Source: Dermatemys mawii
Taxonomy: Eukaryota > Chordata > Testudines > Dermatemydidae
Length of the DNA: 64,000 nucleotides
Assembly (NCBI GenBank): GCA_007922305.1
Contig: ML677366.1
Span: forward strand, 8,645,615-8,709,614
Direction of reading: 5' to 3'
In this document: positions 22,241-30,978 of the stretch, one piece after another
Layout of the letters: each line of letters starts with the position of its first letter
How positions within the stretch are numbered: position 1 is the stretch's first letter
Position numbers and translations under genes: made by a program
The notes under the pieces: model-generated
What the model saw: only the letters and a program-made list of their open reading frames with translations
Told to the model about the DNA's origin: nothing
Database searches by the model: none

Positions 22241-22456
22241 GGCCAACATATTCAGAAGTGTCCTGCAATTCTTGGAAACTTCAATGTTTGGGAGTCCCAG
22301 TCTCAACCACTACAATTTTTAGTAGTGCCGATCACCAGCACTGCTAACTGAAATCAGAGAGAACTGGAGCTTGTAACCACCTCTGAAAATCAGGATGAAG
22401 GTAGGCTCCAAATATTGAGACACTGGGAGTCACTGGCCGTTTTTCAAAATGCTGAA
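22241..22456. mobile_element. palindromic DNA element inserted in a MIR
   Basis: The left arm GGCCAACATATTCAGAAGTG … TTCAATGTTTGGGAGTCCC (22241-22297) is an imperfect reverse complement of the right arm CCAAATATTGAGACACTGGG … TTTTTCAAAATGCTGAATG (22411-22457). The two arms also meet at a centre with CTGAAATC and CTGAAAATCAGG. It interrupts the MIR cleanly between the halves at 22240 and 22457. This is a foldback MITE-like element of unknown superfamily. Confidence 0.7.
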
Positions 22457-22545
22457 TGATCTCTGTCTGTGCTTCCATTTCCTATCTGTAAAACTGAGAT
22501 ATTTCCCAACCTCATAAGGGTGTAGTGAAGGGAAAAAATCAGATA
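22457..22545 (+). mobile_element. MIR SINE, 3' half
   Basis: CTCTGTCTGTGCTTCCATTT followed by TATCTGTAAAACTGAGATA and CCTCATAAGGGTGTAG is the MIR core and tail, continuing the copy at 22138-22240. Confidence 0.8.
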
Positions 22546-22964
22546 TGATGGGGAGAGGGAGAGAGACAGGCAGACAAAGAAAATATCTTCTTAAAATTGT
22601 AAGACAGCAGGACTGGTATCACTCTTCATTTATTGTTCAAGCTTCTGGGGTACTTTATTATTATGTAGTAAACAGTAATTTTTGAGTAGGTTTAGCAGAA
22701 TTTGATTGACTCAAAGATGCTGTAGATGGCTGTCATAATGTGTTAATATATACAGTATCTGCCAACACCATGAAGGGAAACATCAGGATATTACCTGCAG
22801 CTACTGAGGTGGGGGGGGGCTTGGGAGTTCTCACTACTTGAAAGGTGCTACCAACATTTAAAATAAAATGTTAATGAAAATAAAGCTATTGATTCACACG
22901 CTGGTTATTAGAATCCCAGAAGCAGAGATATTAGAGATGAAAGAGACAGATTACTTATCATGCT

Positions 22965-23042
22965 GACTAATATTGTCTCATTGTTTCCTTGTATTCCTGT
23001 CTGCCTGCCTGTCTGTATCTATCTGATGTCTCCGGCTACTTA
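22965..23042 (+). mobile_element. L2-like LINE 3' tail, first part
   Basis: TTGTCTCATTGTTTCCTTG (22973) and GTCTGTATCTATCTG (23011) match the upstream part of the L2-like tail at 52590. The sequence is interrupted at 23042 by a MITE and resumes at 23339. Confidence 0.7.
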
Positions 23043-23338
23043 GCCCTGGTCTGCACTGTGGGGGTGGGGATCGACCTAAGATATGCAACGTCAGCTACGG
23101 GAATAGCATAGCTAAAGCTGACTTATTTAGGTCGACTTATCTCGGCGTCGTCACGGTGCTGAGTCAACTGCTGCTGCTCCCGTGTTGACTCTGCCTGCGC
23201 CACTCACAACAACGGAGTACTGGAGTTGATGGGAGAGAACTCGGGGATCAATTTATCACGTCTAGATTAGAGGCGATAAATCAACCCCTGAAAGATCAAT
23301 TGCTACCCGCCGACCCAGTGGGTAGTGTAGACCTGCCC
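23043..23338. mobile_element. 296-bp MITE inside an L2-like tail
   Basis: The ends GCCCTGGTCTGCACT (23043-23057) and AGTGTAGACCTGCCC (23324-23338) are inverted repeats. TA (or TTA/TAA) flanks both sides. Internal sub-palindromes include AGGTCGACTTATCTCGGCG and TTTATCACGTCTAGATTAGAGGCGATAAAT (described by its arms TTTATC…GATAAA). The composition is CpG-rich compared with the flanks. The TA-type flank suggests Tc1/mariner or PIF/Harbinger, and the sequence does not decide which. No transposase is encoded. Confidence 0.78.
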
Positions 23339-23485
23339 TAAACTCTTCAGATCAAGAACCATCTTTTTGTTCTGTGTTTGTACAGCACCTAGTACAGTGG
23401 CGTCCTGGGCCATAATGAAGGTAGAAATCCTGTATTGGCAAGAACCAAGGGTAATTAATAAATACATAATAAATCATCATCGTCA
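23339..23485 (+). mobile_element. L2-like LINE 3' tail, second part
   Basis: AACCATCTTTTTGTTCTGTG (23357), TTGTACAGCACCTAGTACAG (23378) and AATTAATAAATACATAATAA (23452) continue the tail begun at 22965. Confidence 0.75.
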
Positions 23486-23574
23486 TCATCATCTACTCTA
23501 TGCCCTTGCCAATGTAAGATTTCTGCCTACAATAGATTTGCCCCTTCTTTCACCATACTAGTTTTTAATGTGCT

Positions 23575-24010
23575 AAGCAATAGAGCTTTCACTACTTCCC
23601 CGGAGCATTTGCTTGACAATATAGCAAATGTCACTATCAAGACATTCTTCCTTAAACTGAATCTTAGTTTTCCTTTCTTAACTGAATCCTATTTCTCCTT
23701 GTTATGAGGCTCTCAATAATTCTTTGTCCTTGGTGTTTATTCAGATATTAACAGGGGTTCTCATGACCCATGATAAACATGGTTAGCAATTTACATGACA
23801 TAGTTAGCTGTTTTATTCATTTCTCATAATTTTCTCTTTCTAGGTCCCTGATCGCCATCACCTTGTTCTCCTCTGCTTCCTTTGTTTGTTTCTGAGTTGC
23901 CTCCTCGTTGTCAATGTCACTGTCATTGAGGCACTCAGATGTGAACAAAGTGTTCCAGCTATGGTTGCACCAGGTTCTCTCTATGGTAGATATTTTTAAG
24001 TATTTCCCTC
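23575..24010 (-). mobile_element. ancient CR1/L3-like LINE fragment
   Basis: GAGCTTTCACTACTTCCCC (23583), ATTCTTCCTTAAACTGAATC (23644) and TCCTATTTCTCCTTGTTATG (23687) fit a strongly diverged CR1 or L3 ORF2 end on the minus strand. Downstream the likeness to CR1 fades. No open frame survives. Confidence 0.5.
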
Positions 24011-24199
24011 TCACTGCACTAACACCATAACAGCTTCACCAGTGGCTGCAGAAATAGGCGCTAGTATAGACCTGGCACAGCTATTATTTCCATCATGCTA
24101 GTTATATTGACTGATGTGTGGCTATTTACTTTTTTCCAAGCTTTACTTTACTTGCTCCTTAGCAATAGATATTTTTACAGGGGTTTCCTTATTGTCTCA

Positions 24200-24345
24200 A
24201 GTACTAATTCGGCAAAGGATTTAAGGGTGTGATTAAAGTTGAGTATATGAGTAGTCCCAGTGCCTTCCGGCACATGCTTAAGTGCCTTCCAGAACTTTAG
24301 CTTGGGCGTAAGTGCTCTGATGAGTCAGGGCCTAATTCTTCAAAC
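24200..24345. repeat. palindromic 'agcacatgcttaag' repeat (decayed)
   Basis: ATTCGGCAAAGGATTTAAGG and TTAAGTGCCTTCC … GAGTCAGGGCCTAATTC, with GAGTAGTCCCAGTGCC in the middle, match the family whose clearer copy lies at 48402-48540. Confidence 0.6.
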
Positions 24346-24947
24346 AGAACAAAAAACAAAGCATCCAATCAGTTGTACTCAGAGGATTCTGGAGGTTGCT
24401 ACCCACTGAGAGTAAGTCTGTTATTTTCAAGAACTACTGACAGCTTTGAACCAAATGTTTATTAAAATAACAATACCAAGAAACCCCTAAACAAACCACA
24501 CCCCTAATTGCTTCCAAAACCCACACCCAGATCTTTCCATGTACTCCCAGAGCTCAGTAAACAACAGTGTTATGACATAGTTGTGGGCTGGAAAAGCATA
24601 AAGCCGCACTGAAACTATTAGCAAATCTAAATATTATATGTTAAATATTAGCATTACTGCTGAAAGTTTCTCTGTTCTACCAGACCCTCCCACAAAAAAA
24701 ATCATCTGTATGGTTAATCTCTACAGGAAGTGGCAGTGAAATCTATTAAGTGGGTGGGTTCCGTTTGTATTGCTACCTATTTCAGCAAAGGTGCAGAGAA
24801 GCACACAGAATGTAGGCTAATGCTGATCACCAAGCCATAAGCCCTGCAGCTGCTTCTACCCTGTTCTGCCCCTGGCCCAGGTTCTCCAAGAGGAGTATCA
24901 GATAAGTGTCACTGTGCCGCCCTTATCCACATTGATATGAAATAGGG

Positions 24948-25169
24948 CGGGGATTCTCAAACTGGGGGTCGGGACTGCTCAGAGGGTCATGAGGTAATTA
25001 TGTGGGGTGGTCGTGAGCTGTCAGCGTCCACCCCAAACCCTGCTTTGCCTCAAGCATTTATAATGGTGTTAAATATATAAAAAAGTGTTTAAAATTTATA
25101 CGGGTGGGGGCACACTCAGAGGCTTGTTATATGAAAGGGGTCCCCAGTACAAAAGTTTGAGAATCACTG
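24948..25169. mobile_element. non-autonomous hAT-like element (222 bp)
   Basis: The ends CGGGGATTCTCAAACTG (24948) and AAGTTTGAGAATCACTG (25153-25169) are inverted repeats. The flanks AAATAGGG (24940-24947) and AAACAGGG (25170-25177) agree at 7 of 8 bases, as expected for an aged hAT target duplication. The interior has GGGTCGGGACTGCTCAGAG and TTATAATGGTGTTAAATATA, with no coding capacity. Confidence 0.85.
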
Positions 25170-25235
25170 AAACAGGGGCAGGATGTGCCTGCCCTCATCT
25201 ACCAACCCGTGGCCCCAAGAAGATCTTCAAAGAGG

Positions 25236-25290
25236 AAGGATGGTTTTGTGGTTAAGCACCTTGACTGAAACTCCAGGGGAGTTCACTGAA
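25236..25290 (+). mobile_element. MIR SINE head fragment
   Basis: GATGGTTTTGTGGTTAAGCACCTTGACTG at 25239-25267 (key run GTGGTTAAGCACCTTGACTG) is a tRNA-like MIR start. The remainder is not recognisable. Confidence 0.45.
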
Positions 25291-25959
25291 TAAGGGGCAT
25301 TCCCAACTTTGGGAGAGAGGTGCTTCGGAGCGCTCCGCTCAATACCTAAAGGTAACAAACTGTTTTAAAGTAAAACTCCTGCGCGTGGTTCAGCACCTGA
25401 CTCATAATTGCAAGTGACAGCTGCAAACAACTATGTAAGCAGGTTTTTCCTCTTTCTGTCTTAGTTGGAGACACCAAGGTGTGAAGCAATGCAATGGAGA
25501 AGGCAACCCACTGCCATTTTTCTCCTGAATCATAGTAGCTGTTACCCTCATAAGAGATGTCTCCACTGCAATCAAATGTGGGATTGCATCTTGGATAGGC
25601 ACACCCACTAGCTTTAATCCAGTCAATATGGCTAAAATTAGTAATGAAGATGGGCTTCAGTGCAGGCTAACAATATGAGTATATTCTCAGGGTCCTGGGT
25701 TGGTTTGAGGAGCCGGCACTGAAGCTCATGTCTCTATGTCGACACTGGCATTATTAGCCTTGCTACATAGACTTAAATTAGTGCCTTGCCAAACTATAAT
25801 CTCATCTCTGATTGCAGTGGAACCCATAATAGGGGGATACACTGAGCGTATCAACCTCAGAAAATTGTACCCATATAACTGAAGGTCTGAATTTAAACTG
25901 AGATAGAGCACATCCATGGTTCGCGCTGGTTTGGAGGTGGGATTCTCTGCTCGCTTTGA

Positions 25960-26165
25960 ACTACCACGCTAAAAAAAGAAGATCCTGTCTCTGTCGCAGC
26001 ACAAGTGCGGGATGGGGTGGAGAGGGCTAGCTGCCCTGAGTATGTGCCTAGCATCCTGGATGAGCACGTCCTTAGAGTAGCTAGCCCTTGGCTACAGTCT
26101 GGTTTTAGGATATGTCTCCTTGAGCTCAGAATTATACCCTGAGCTCGAAGTGTAGTCATGCCCAT
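25960..26165. repeat. decayed MITE, 'gggctagctgccc' family
   Basis: GGGCTAGCTGCCCTGAG (26025), CTAGCCCTTGGC (26081), GAGCTCAGAATTATACCCTG and AGTGTAGTCATGCCCA (26149-26164) fit one side of an inverted-repeat element with 'tgtctacact'-type ends. The other end at about 25960 is worn. Minus-strand frames at 25726-25917 and 25893-26165 overlap it and are not genes. Confidence 0.5.
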
Positions 26166-26181
26166 AGTTAAGCTAGTGCTA

Positions 26182-26283
26182 AAGGCTGTGTGGACTGTCA
26201 GCGGAGGTTAATTTGATTGAGTTTAATTAAGTCATTTAGAAACTGGCTTAACTAAATCAAAATAAGAGTATCCACACAGCCTT
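26182..26283. mobile_element. 102-bp MITE with perfect 13-bp inverted ends
   Basis: AAGGCTGTGTGGA at 26182-26194 and its exact reverse complement TCCACACAGCCTT at 26271-26283 bound an internal palindrome (TTTGATTGAGTTTAATTAAG against CTTAACTAAATCAAA). No clear target duplication is visible. Confidence 0.7.
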
Positions 26284-27039
26284 CTGTGCCAACTTAACCA
26301 TGGCAGATTAAAATTCAAGTTACATTAATACAACTTTCTGGTGTAGAGAGCTCTAAAATGGCAAAACAGCATCTGACTGAAAAACATTGGGCCAAATTCA
26401 TCAGTGGTGTAATTCCTATTGTTCAAGGTGTTTGTTATCACCTGCAGCTCAAGATCAAAGGAGACACAGCTAGAGGATCTAATTAAAATGTGAGCATGTA
26501 ATAGACAAGCTCCGTCTTTTGTTCGAGCAGCTCTTACTTAACATTGCAATCTGAATTTCACATATGCTTACACAGTTCTTTAGGTCAAGAGTTTTGTTCT
26601 GCAGCTAAATCGAGAGAGGTCCTTGTCTTGTCCTTTGCTCTGGAATAACAAGATCACCTGTCCTGCTCTGCCCTGCCCAAACTATTCAGACTATTCAATT
26701 GCAAGGTATTTAGCTATGGCAGGGTTGTCTTAGCTTTCAGTTTCTTATCAAAGGCCAAGTACAGAGAGAAATTTCAAATTGTGAGTTCGTTTTTTATCCC
26801 ATTGTGGGGTAAGAAACCCTCCATTACAAAAAAACTGAAATATAACAAATCAGAACCCAGGCATGGCAGAATTGGAAATAAGGCCATCCCTCTGTTCATT
26901 TTTCCATCATATACACAAGATTATAGTAGCTGCAATGGTAATATTAATTTTCTAATTTGGCTTCACCTGCTGGCTTGGTTTTTATCTATCTCCTATCTAT
27001 ACTACTTGAATCACAATTCTTTGCATTCCTATAAAACCA

Positions 27040-27240
27040 TCTCAGTGGGCTTTACAAGCATTAATCAACACCAGTCCTGTGATGTTAGTGCTATCTTCAT
27101 TTTACACATAGGGGAACCTAAGTGGAGGCGGATTACCGAAGTCAATGGCAAAACCTCCATTGAGTTCATCAGAAAAAGTGTCAAGATACAAGGATGTGGC
27201 GGAGCAGGGAATAGAATGCACGTCCTTACCCACTAGGCAA
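27040..27240 (-). mobile_element. MIR SINE
   Basis: CATTTTACACATAGGGGAACC (27097) is the core and GAGCAGGGAATAGAATGCACG (27202) with TTACCCACTAGGCAAAGC (27226) the tRNA-like head, on the minus strand. Some 60 bp between them are replaced by unrelated sequence with CAATGGCAAAACCTCCATTG, possibly a small palindromic insertion. The plus frame 26781-27236 runs through it and is not a gene. Confidence 0.65.
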
Positions 27241-27868
27241 AGCTCTCGTTTTTTTCATTTGCTGTTGAAGGGTGCAAGGGTTACTGGATTTTGATTTTTT
27301 GACTAAGGAGACTCTGCTTTCCATGTGTCCTGGAGAATTTGATTTGATGTGCTGTCATGACATAAATATTAAATTTCCCCTAAGTATTTGCATCATTTTA
27401 CTTTTTGCTAAAATTTGAAAATAATGTTAAGCAAAAATATTTAAAAGGAAAAAAGATATAAGTGCAGTGGGCAGCAGTGTCCATTGTTAAAGTTGACTAA
27501 TATTTTCCGTGATAAGACTCCACTTTCAGTTACTTATTGCTTTCCCAAAGTTTAATGATTTGGGTTAAAAATGTTCTACGCTCAGCATCTCCTTTTGGGC
27601 TGAAATATTTTGGAAAGTGCCAGAAAACCAGTTTCAGTCATTTCTAAGCATGAGGTTTGGGAAAAACAATTTGTTTTGCCTATATTAAAAGCATTTACAA
27701 CCATGTTGTTGAGAAGCTCTAGCCCTCCAACCTTTGGAACAGTGTCTTCAAATTCGACAGAAGGGTGGCCCTGGGATCAGAGAGGTGCCTTTTACTGCCC
27801 TCATAAAAATCCACTCTCTGCACATGATCAGCAGAAATTTGTTAGAGGCTAGCAGTACAATTCTTTGA

Positions 27869-28025
27869 ACAGTCTGTTTATGGTGAGCATGCTCTATCCG
27901 TGCAGGCCAAACATATTGGCCATGCTCCATCCCCATAGAGCTCCATGCCAGACACAATGGCTATGGTCCACCCCACAGGACTTTGTGCCAACTACACTGA
28001 GCATGCTCAACTCCCACAGAGCAGG
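27869..28025. repeat. four-unit ~40-bp degenerate tandem repeat
   Basis: Units start at about 27869, 27907, 27948 and 27988 and are 38-41 bp long. They share the plan CCAxACACAxTGGCCATGC, then TCCAxCCCCACAGAG. The fourth unit contains the palindrome TGAGCATGCTCA (27998-28009), and the first a near copy (27884-27895). Confidence 0.75.
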
Positions 28026-28494
28026 ACTATTCCTGTAAGTGCTGTTGGGGACAGTTGTGGCACTGGGCACCATAACTGAGACCAGAGACTGTCTCACCAG
28101 TGCTCTCCCTGGCGATGCTTATGCTGCGAGGAGGAACAACCTAACTAAAAGGCAGAAGGGAGACAGGTAGGAGAAGCAGGAAAAGAACAGCCTGCAAAGA
28201 AGATAAAAATGGAGAGGATCACTGAGGATAGACACAGGGGGGTGTCTGTAATCAGCACAGTAAACTCTTCACCAGAACCTGAAACTGAACCCTGGATCTT
28301 CAAGTACTAATATTCCTCTGCTGCTACCAAATATCTGCAGTATTCAATGGCAATCTCTCTCTCTCCATCCCCGTCCAGTGGGTGGCCCACAGAAGCTAAC
28401 AGCTTACTATTATTACCAATTACTCCATTAGCTCTGGTGATAGTGGTTTGGGCTGCAGATCTAAAGGTTGCAACCTTCTGATGACCTGTGTGGG

Positions 28495-28715
28495 TGTCAA
28501 CATGATGAAATTTCCATTTTAAGTCTACTTCTCTTTTAAAACCTAGGAAATTACATACAAAACACTATGTTAAAAGAAATCTAAGGCTGAAAAGTCAAGC
28601 AGTACAAGGTTGCCCATGCAACCTTAATTCACCCTCTCCTTGCTTTGTGCCTATACATTAAGACATAGTCTTTACTTATAAGATCATATACTATTTGTGT
28701 CTCATTCCATACTAG
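28495..28715 (+). repeat. unclassified dispersed repeat, copy 2
   Basis: AAAAGTCAAGCAGTACAAGG, the hairpin AAGGTTGC-CCATG-CAACCTT (28607-28626 region) and AGATCATATACTATT at 28680 repeat the layout at 7343-7465 in the same relative orientation. The 28495-28585 part is more weakly similar to 7260-7330. Confidence 0.6.
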
Positions 28716-28717
28716 AT

Positions 28718-28855
28718 CATATTGTTAACCTCCTTGTGCATCACTTTTCTTTTTTATAAAGTGGAGATAATGCAGTCTTGGGGTGCTTGAAAATCAATAT
28801 TTGTGAGGTCATTTGAGATTCTTGGGTAAAAGATATGAGAGACTTGGGGTTCAGT
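28718..28855 (+). mobile_element. MIR-like SINE, core and tail
   Basis: TTAACCTCCTTGTGCATCAC (28725) followed by TTTTATAAAGTGGAGATAATG (28754) is the MIR core. The tail GTGAGGTCATTTGAGATTC … GGGTAAAAGATATGAG follows the reptilian MIR version. The tRNA-like head is missing. Confidence 0.65.
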
Positions 28856-28869
28856 GTGTTAGGTGCCAT

Positions 28870-29469
28870 AGGAACATGCAGGAAAACTTGATTCCTACTC
28901 TATAGAGCATTTAATCTAGTTTAAGACAAAATACATAGAAGGGTGCAATAAGCAAGAGCAGGGATTGAGTGAAGAAGACTGAGGACAATAAGGATAGGAA
29001 TATGTGGTTACATCGAATATGAACTTGATGGCTGCAAGTTATTTAGTGTGTGTGGAAGTGTTTGTTAAGTATAAAACAAACAAACAAACAAATAAAATAG
29101 ACCTCAGCCCATTGCCCCTCTACCCCATCATTATTAATTGGCAATTTTCTGTGGGCATGTTGAGAGAAAAGGGTGTTCCGGTTGGATTTGAAGGAGGACA
29201 TGGTAGTGATTTACAGACTATTGATGGATTATTGAGAGCATTTCATGCATAAGAGCAGCATGGAAGAAAGAGTGCAGATACTTCTGTGAGAACTGGACAG
29301 CCTGGAATCATTGACAGAACAGAATGGGTGGGGAAGAATTGATAAAATACAAGGGCAGATAAATAGGGAGGAGCTGAGCTGTGAAAGGACTATAAGATGA
29401 GGATAAGAAATTTGTAGCTGATGAGGTGAAAAAGGGGGAACCAGTGGAAGGATTGAAAGAAGAGAGTGA
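28870..29469 (-). mobile_element. L2 LINE, 3' part
   Basis: On the minus strand this is the part of L2 downstream of the reverse transcriptase and its 3' tail. The segments around 28885-28925 ('cctactctatagagcatttaatc'), 29165-29260 and 29340-29470 follow the order of the L2 consensus as I know it. An AAAC-rich simple repeat at 29073-29095 lies within. The element is interrupted at 29474 and continues at 30029. Confidence 0.6.
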
Positions 29470-29474
29470 CATGA

Positions 29475-30028
29475 TGTAGTGGGGCAGCTGCCCCACTCCA
29501 GGAAAAAAGGGGTTAAAACAGCCCTGGGATTGGGCAGTGTCTGGGAAAAGCAGCCCAGCAGAGGGCTGCAGCAGTGAAAGCAGCTGAGGGTGTAGCAGCC
29601 ACATCTGTGGCTGGGTCAGTTAGGGCCCAGCTGGCCCTTATAAGTTGGCAGTGGGCCAGAAGCTGAAGAGAGTCTTCTTTGGCTGTAGAGACAGATGGGC
29701 CTGGCTGCTGGGGAGCTTGACAGGTACCTGGAGTGGAGCAGGGCTGGGGAAAGGCCAGAGGGGCTGGGGAGCTCTGGCCTGGAAACCCCCCAGGCTGCTG
29801 GCCTAGTAGAAGGCTAAAAGGGGTACTGGAGTTGCAGGGGCGTACAGCTTACTATTAGTACCAATTATTATTACTGGATCCCAGGTAAGAGGGCACCAGG
29901 ATCCGGGAGGGACACGGGGCCAGTGGCAAGTAGGACATCGGCCGGCAGAGGGCACTCCGAGGCTGGAAACGCTAATTCCTGGACGAACAGCAGGAGGCAT
30001 CGCAGGAGTGAGTCTCCGCACCGTGACA
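29475..30028. mobile_element. probable solo LTR inside an L2
   Basis: A GC-richer 554-bp segment starts TGTAGTGGGGCAGCTGCCCC and ends CCGCACCGTGACA. It splits an L2 whose two halves are otherwise continuous. It opens with TG and closes with CA, and is flanked by CATGA (29470-29474) and CATAGA (30029-30034), which could be an aged 5-bp duplication. No gag or pol frame is present, so a recombined single LTR is the simplest reading. The frame 29803-30261 minus spans its edge and is chance. A different GC-rich retroposon is possible. Confidence 0.5.
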
Positions 30029-30825
30029 CATAGAAAAATGGGAGATGATCTTTGCATTTGTGTTTTCAAGGGATGCAAAGAGTGTGCAAGGGAAGTCAGA
30101 GGCGTGATGGTAGTCAAGATGGGAGATGACAACAGCCTAGAGTGGGCTTTTAACTGTGGAGTCTGGGATGAAAGTCTAAAACTTTGGAATGTGACAGAAA
30201 GAAGTGGACATTGCCTGGTTGGGTATGTAAGGCAAGGGGAATGGTGGAAATAAGATGGCACCCAAGTTGATAAGCCTGAGTGACAGGGAAGATGGTGGTG
30301 GTGAAGTTATCTTTCAGTATTGTCCATATTAAATTTAAGCTGACAAGAAGACATCTAGGATCAGATGTCAGAGGGAAAGGCAAAGATCCAGGGCTGGATG
30401 CTTGAAAACAAGTAAGCAGAGAAATAGAATTGTGAGTTGTTAATATCAAGGGAATAGTTGAAGCTGTGTGAGCAGATATGGTCACATCTGGAAAGGGTAT
30501 AAACAGAGAAGAAGAGAGGATCAAGGACAGAGTCCTGAAGGACCGAAGGAGCCCCATGAAGAGTGGGAGAGGTAAGGAGGACACACTGAATGAGACATTG
30601 AAGGAATTTGCAGAGAGGTAGGAGGAGAACCAGAAGAGGATGGTTTCAAAAAGGAGTTTATAATCAACATTGTCAGAAGCAGCCAAGAGGTCAAGCAGAA
30701 TGGTAATGGGAGAGTGGCCTTGAGCTTTGGCTATGAAAGTTACTACAACTGTCAAGAGCAGTTTCAGTGGAGTGGAGAGGGTAGAAGCCAGTCTGGAGTA
30801 AGGAGTATTATTATACATTGTGCTA
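30029..30825 (-). pseudogene. L2 LINE reverse transcriptase remnant
   Basis: The minus frame at 30150-30818 keeps the shape of an L2 reverse transcriptase. STPLKLLLTVV stands for the 'STETALLxVxND' region, and ITILLDLLAASDNVDYKLL for motif A (family form LLDLSAAFDTVDH). FWFSSYLSANSFNVSF follows, and LRSFRTLSLILSSSLF stands in place of the motif B PQGSxLGPLLF. The catalytic aspartates of the YADD motif are not found, and the motif A region is altered, so it cannot be active. It continues as L2 3' sequence at 28870-29469, with the LTR between. Confidence 0.75.
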
Positions 30826-30887
30826 ATTGGATCTGGAGGGACCTGTCACCAGTCCTGCTTTGTCAACAGGACATTTTGCTGTGACAT

Positions 30888-30978
30888 AAGAGGCCAGATT
30901 CTCAAGTGGTGTAAATCAACCCAGCCCGACTGAAATCGATGGAGACACATCAATTTACACTTGCTGATAATCCATCCT
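30888..30978. repeat. short palindromic dispersed repeat
   Basis: GGCCAGATTCTCAAGTGGTG-TAAATC (30890) and CAATTTACACTTGCTGATAATCC (30950) form decayed arms around ACTGAAATCGATGG. Confidence 0.6.

Noticed and set aside
23450..23500. Possible CAT/ATC tandem array
   Set aside because: Only a short run of CATCATCGTCATCATCATC; too short for an array.
26781..27236. 151-codon plus frame
   Set aside because: Its end is antisense to a MIR and the first part shows no protein-like pattern.
29803..30261. 152-codon minus frame
   Set aside because: Runs across the join of the GC-rich LTR-like insertion and the L2.
30150..30818. Longest open frame in the window (222 codons, minus)
   Set aside because: It matches the shape of an L2 reverse transcriptase with altered motif A and no YADD; a dead LINE, not a host gene.
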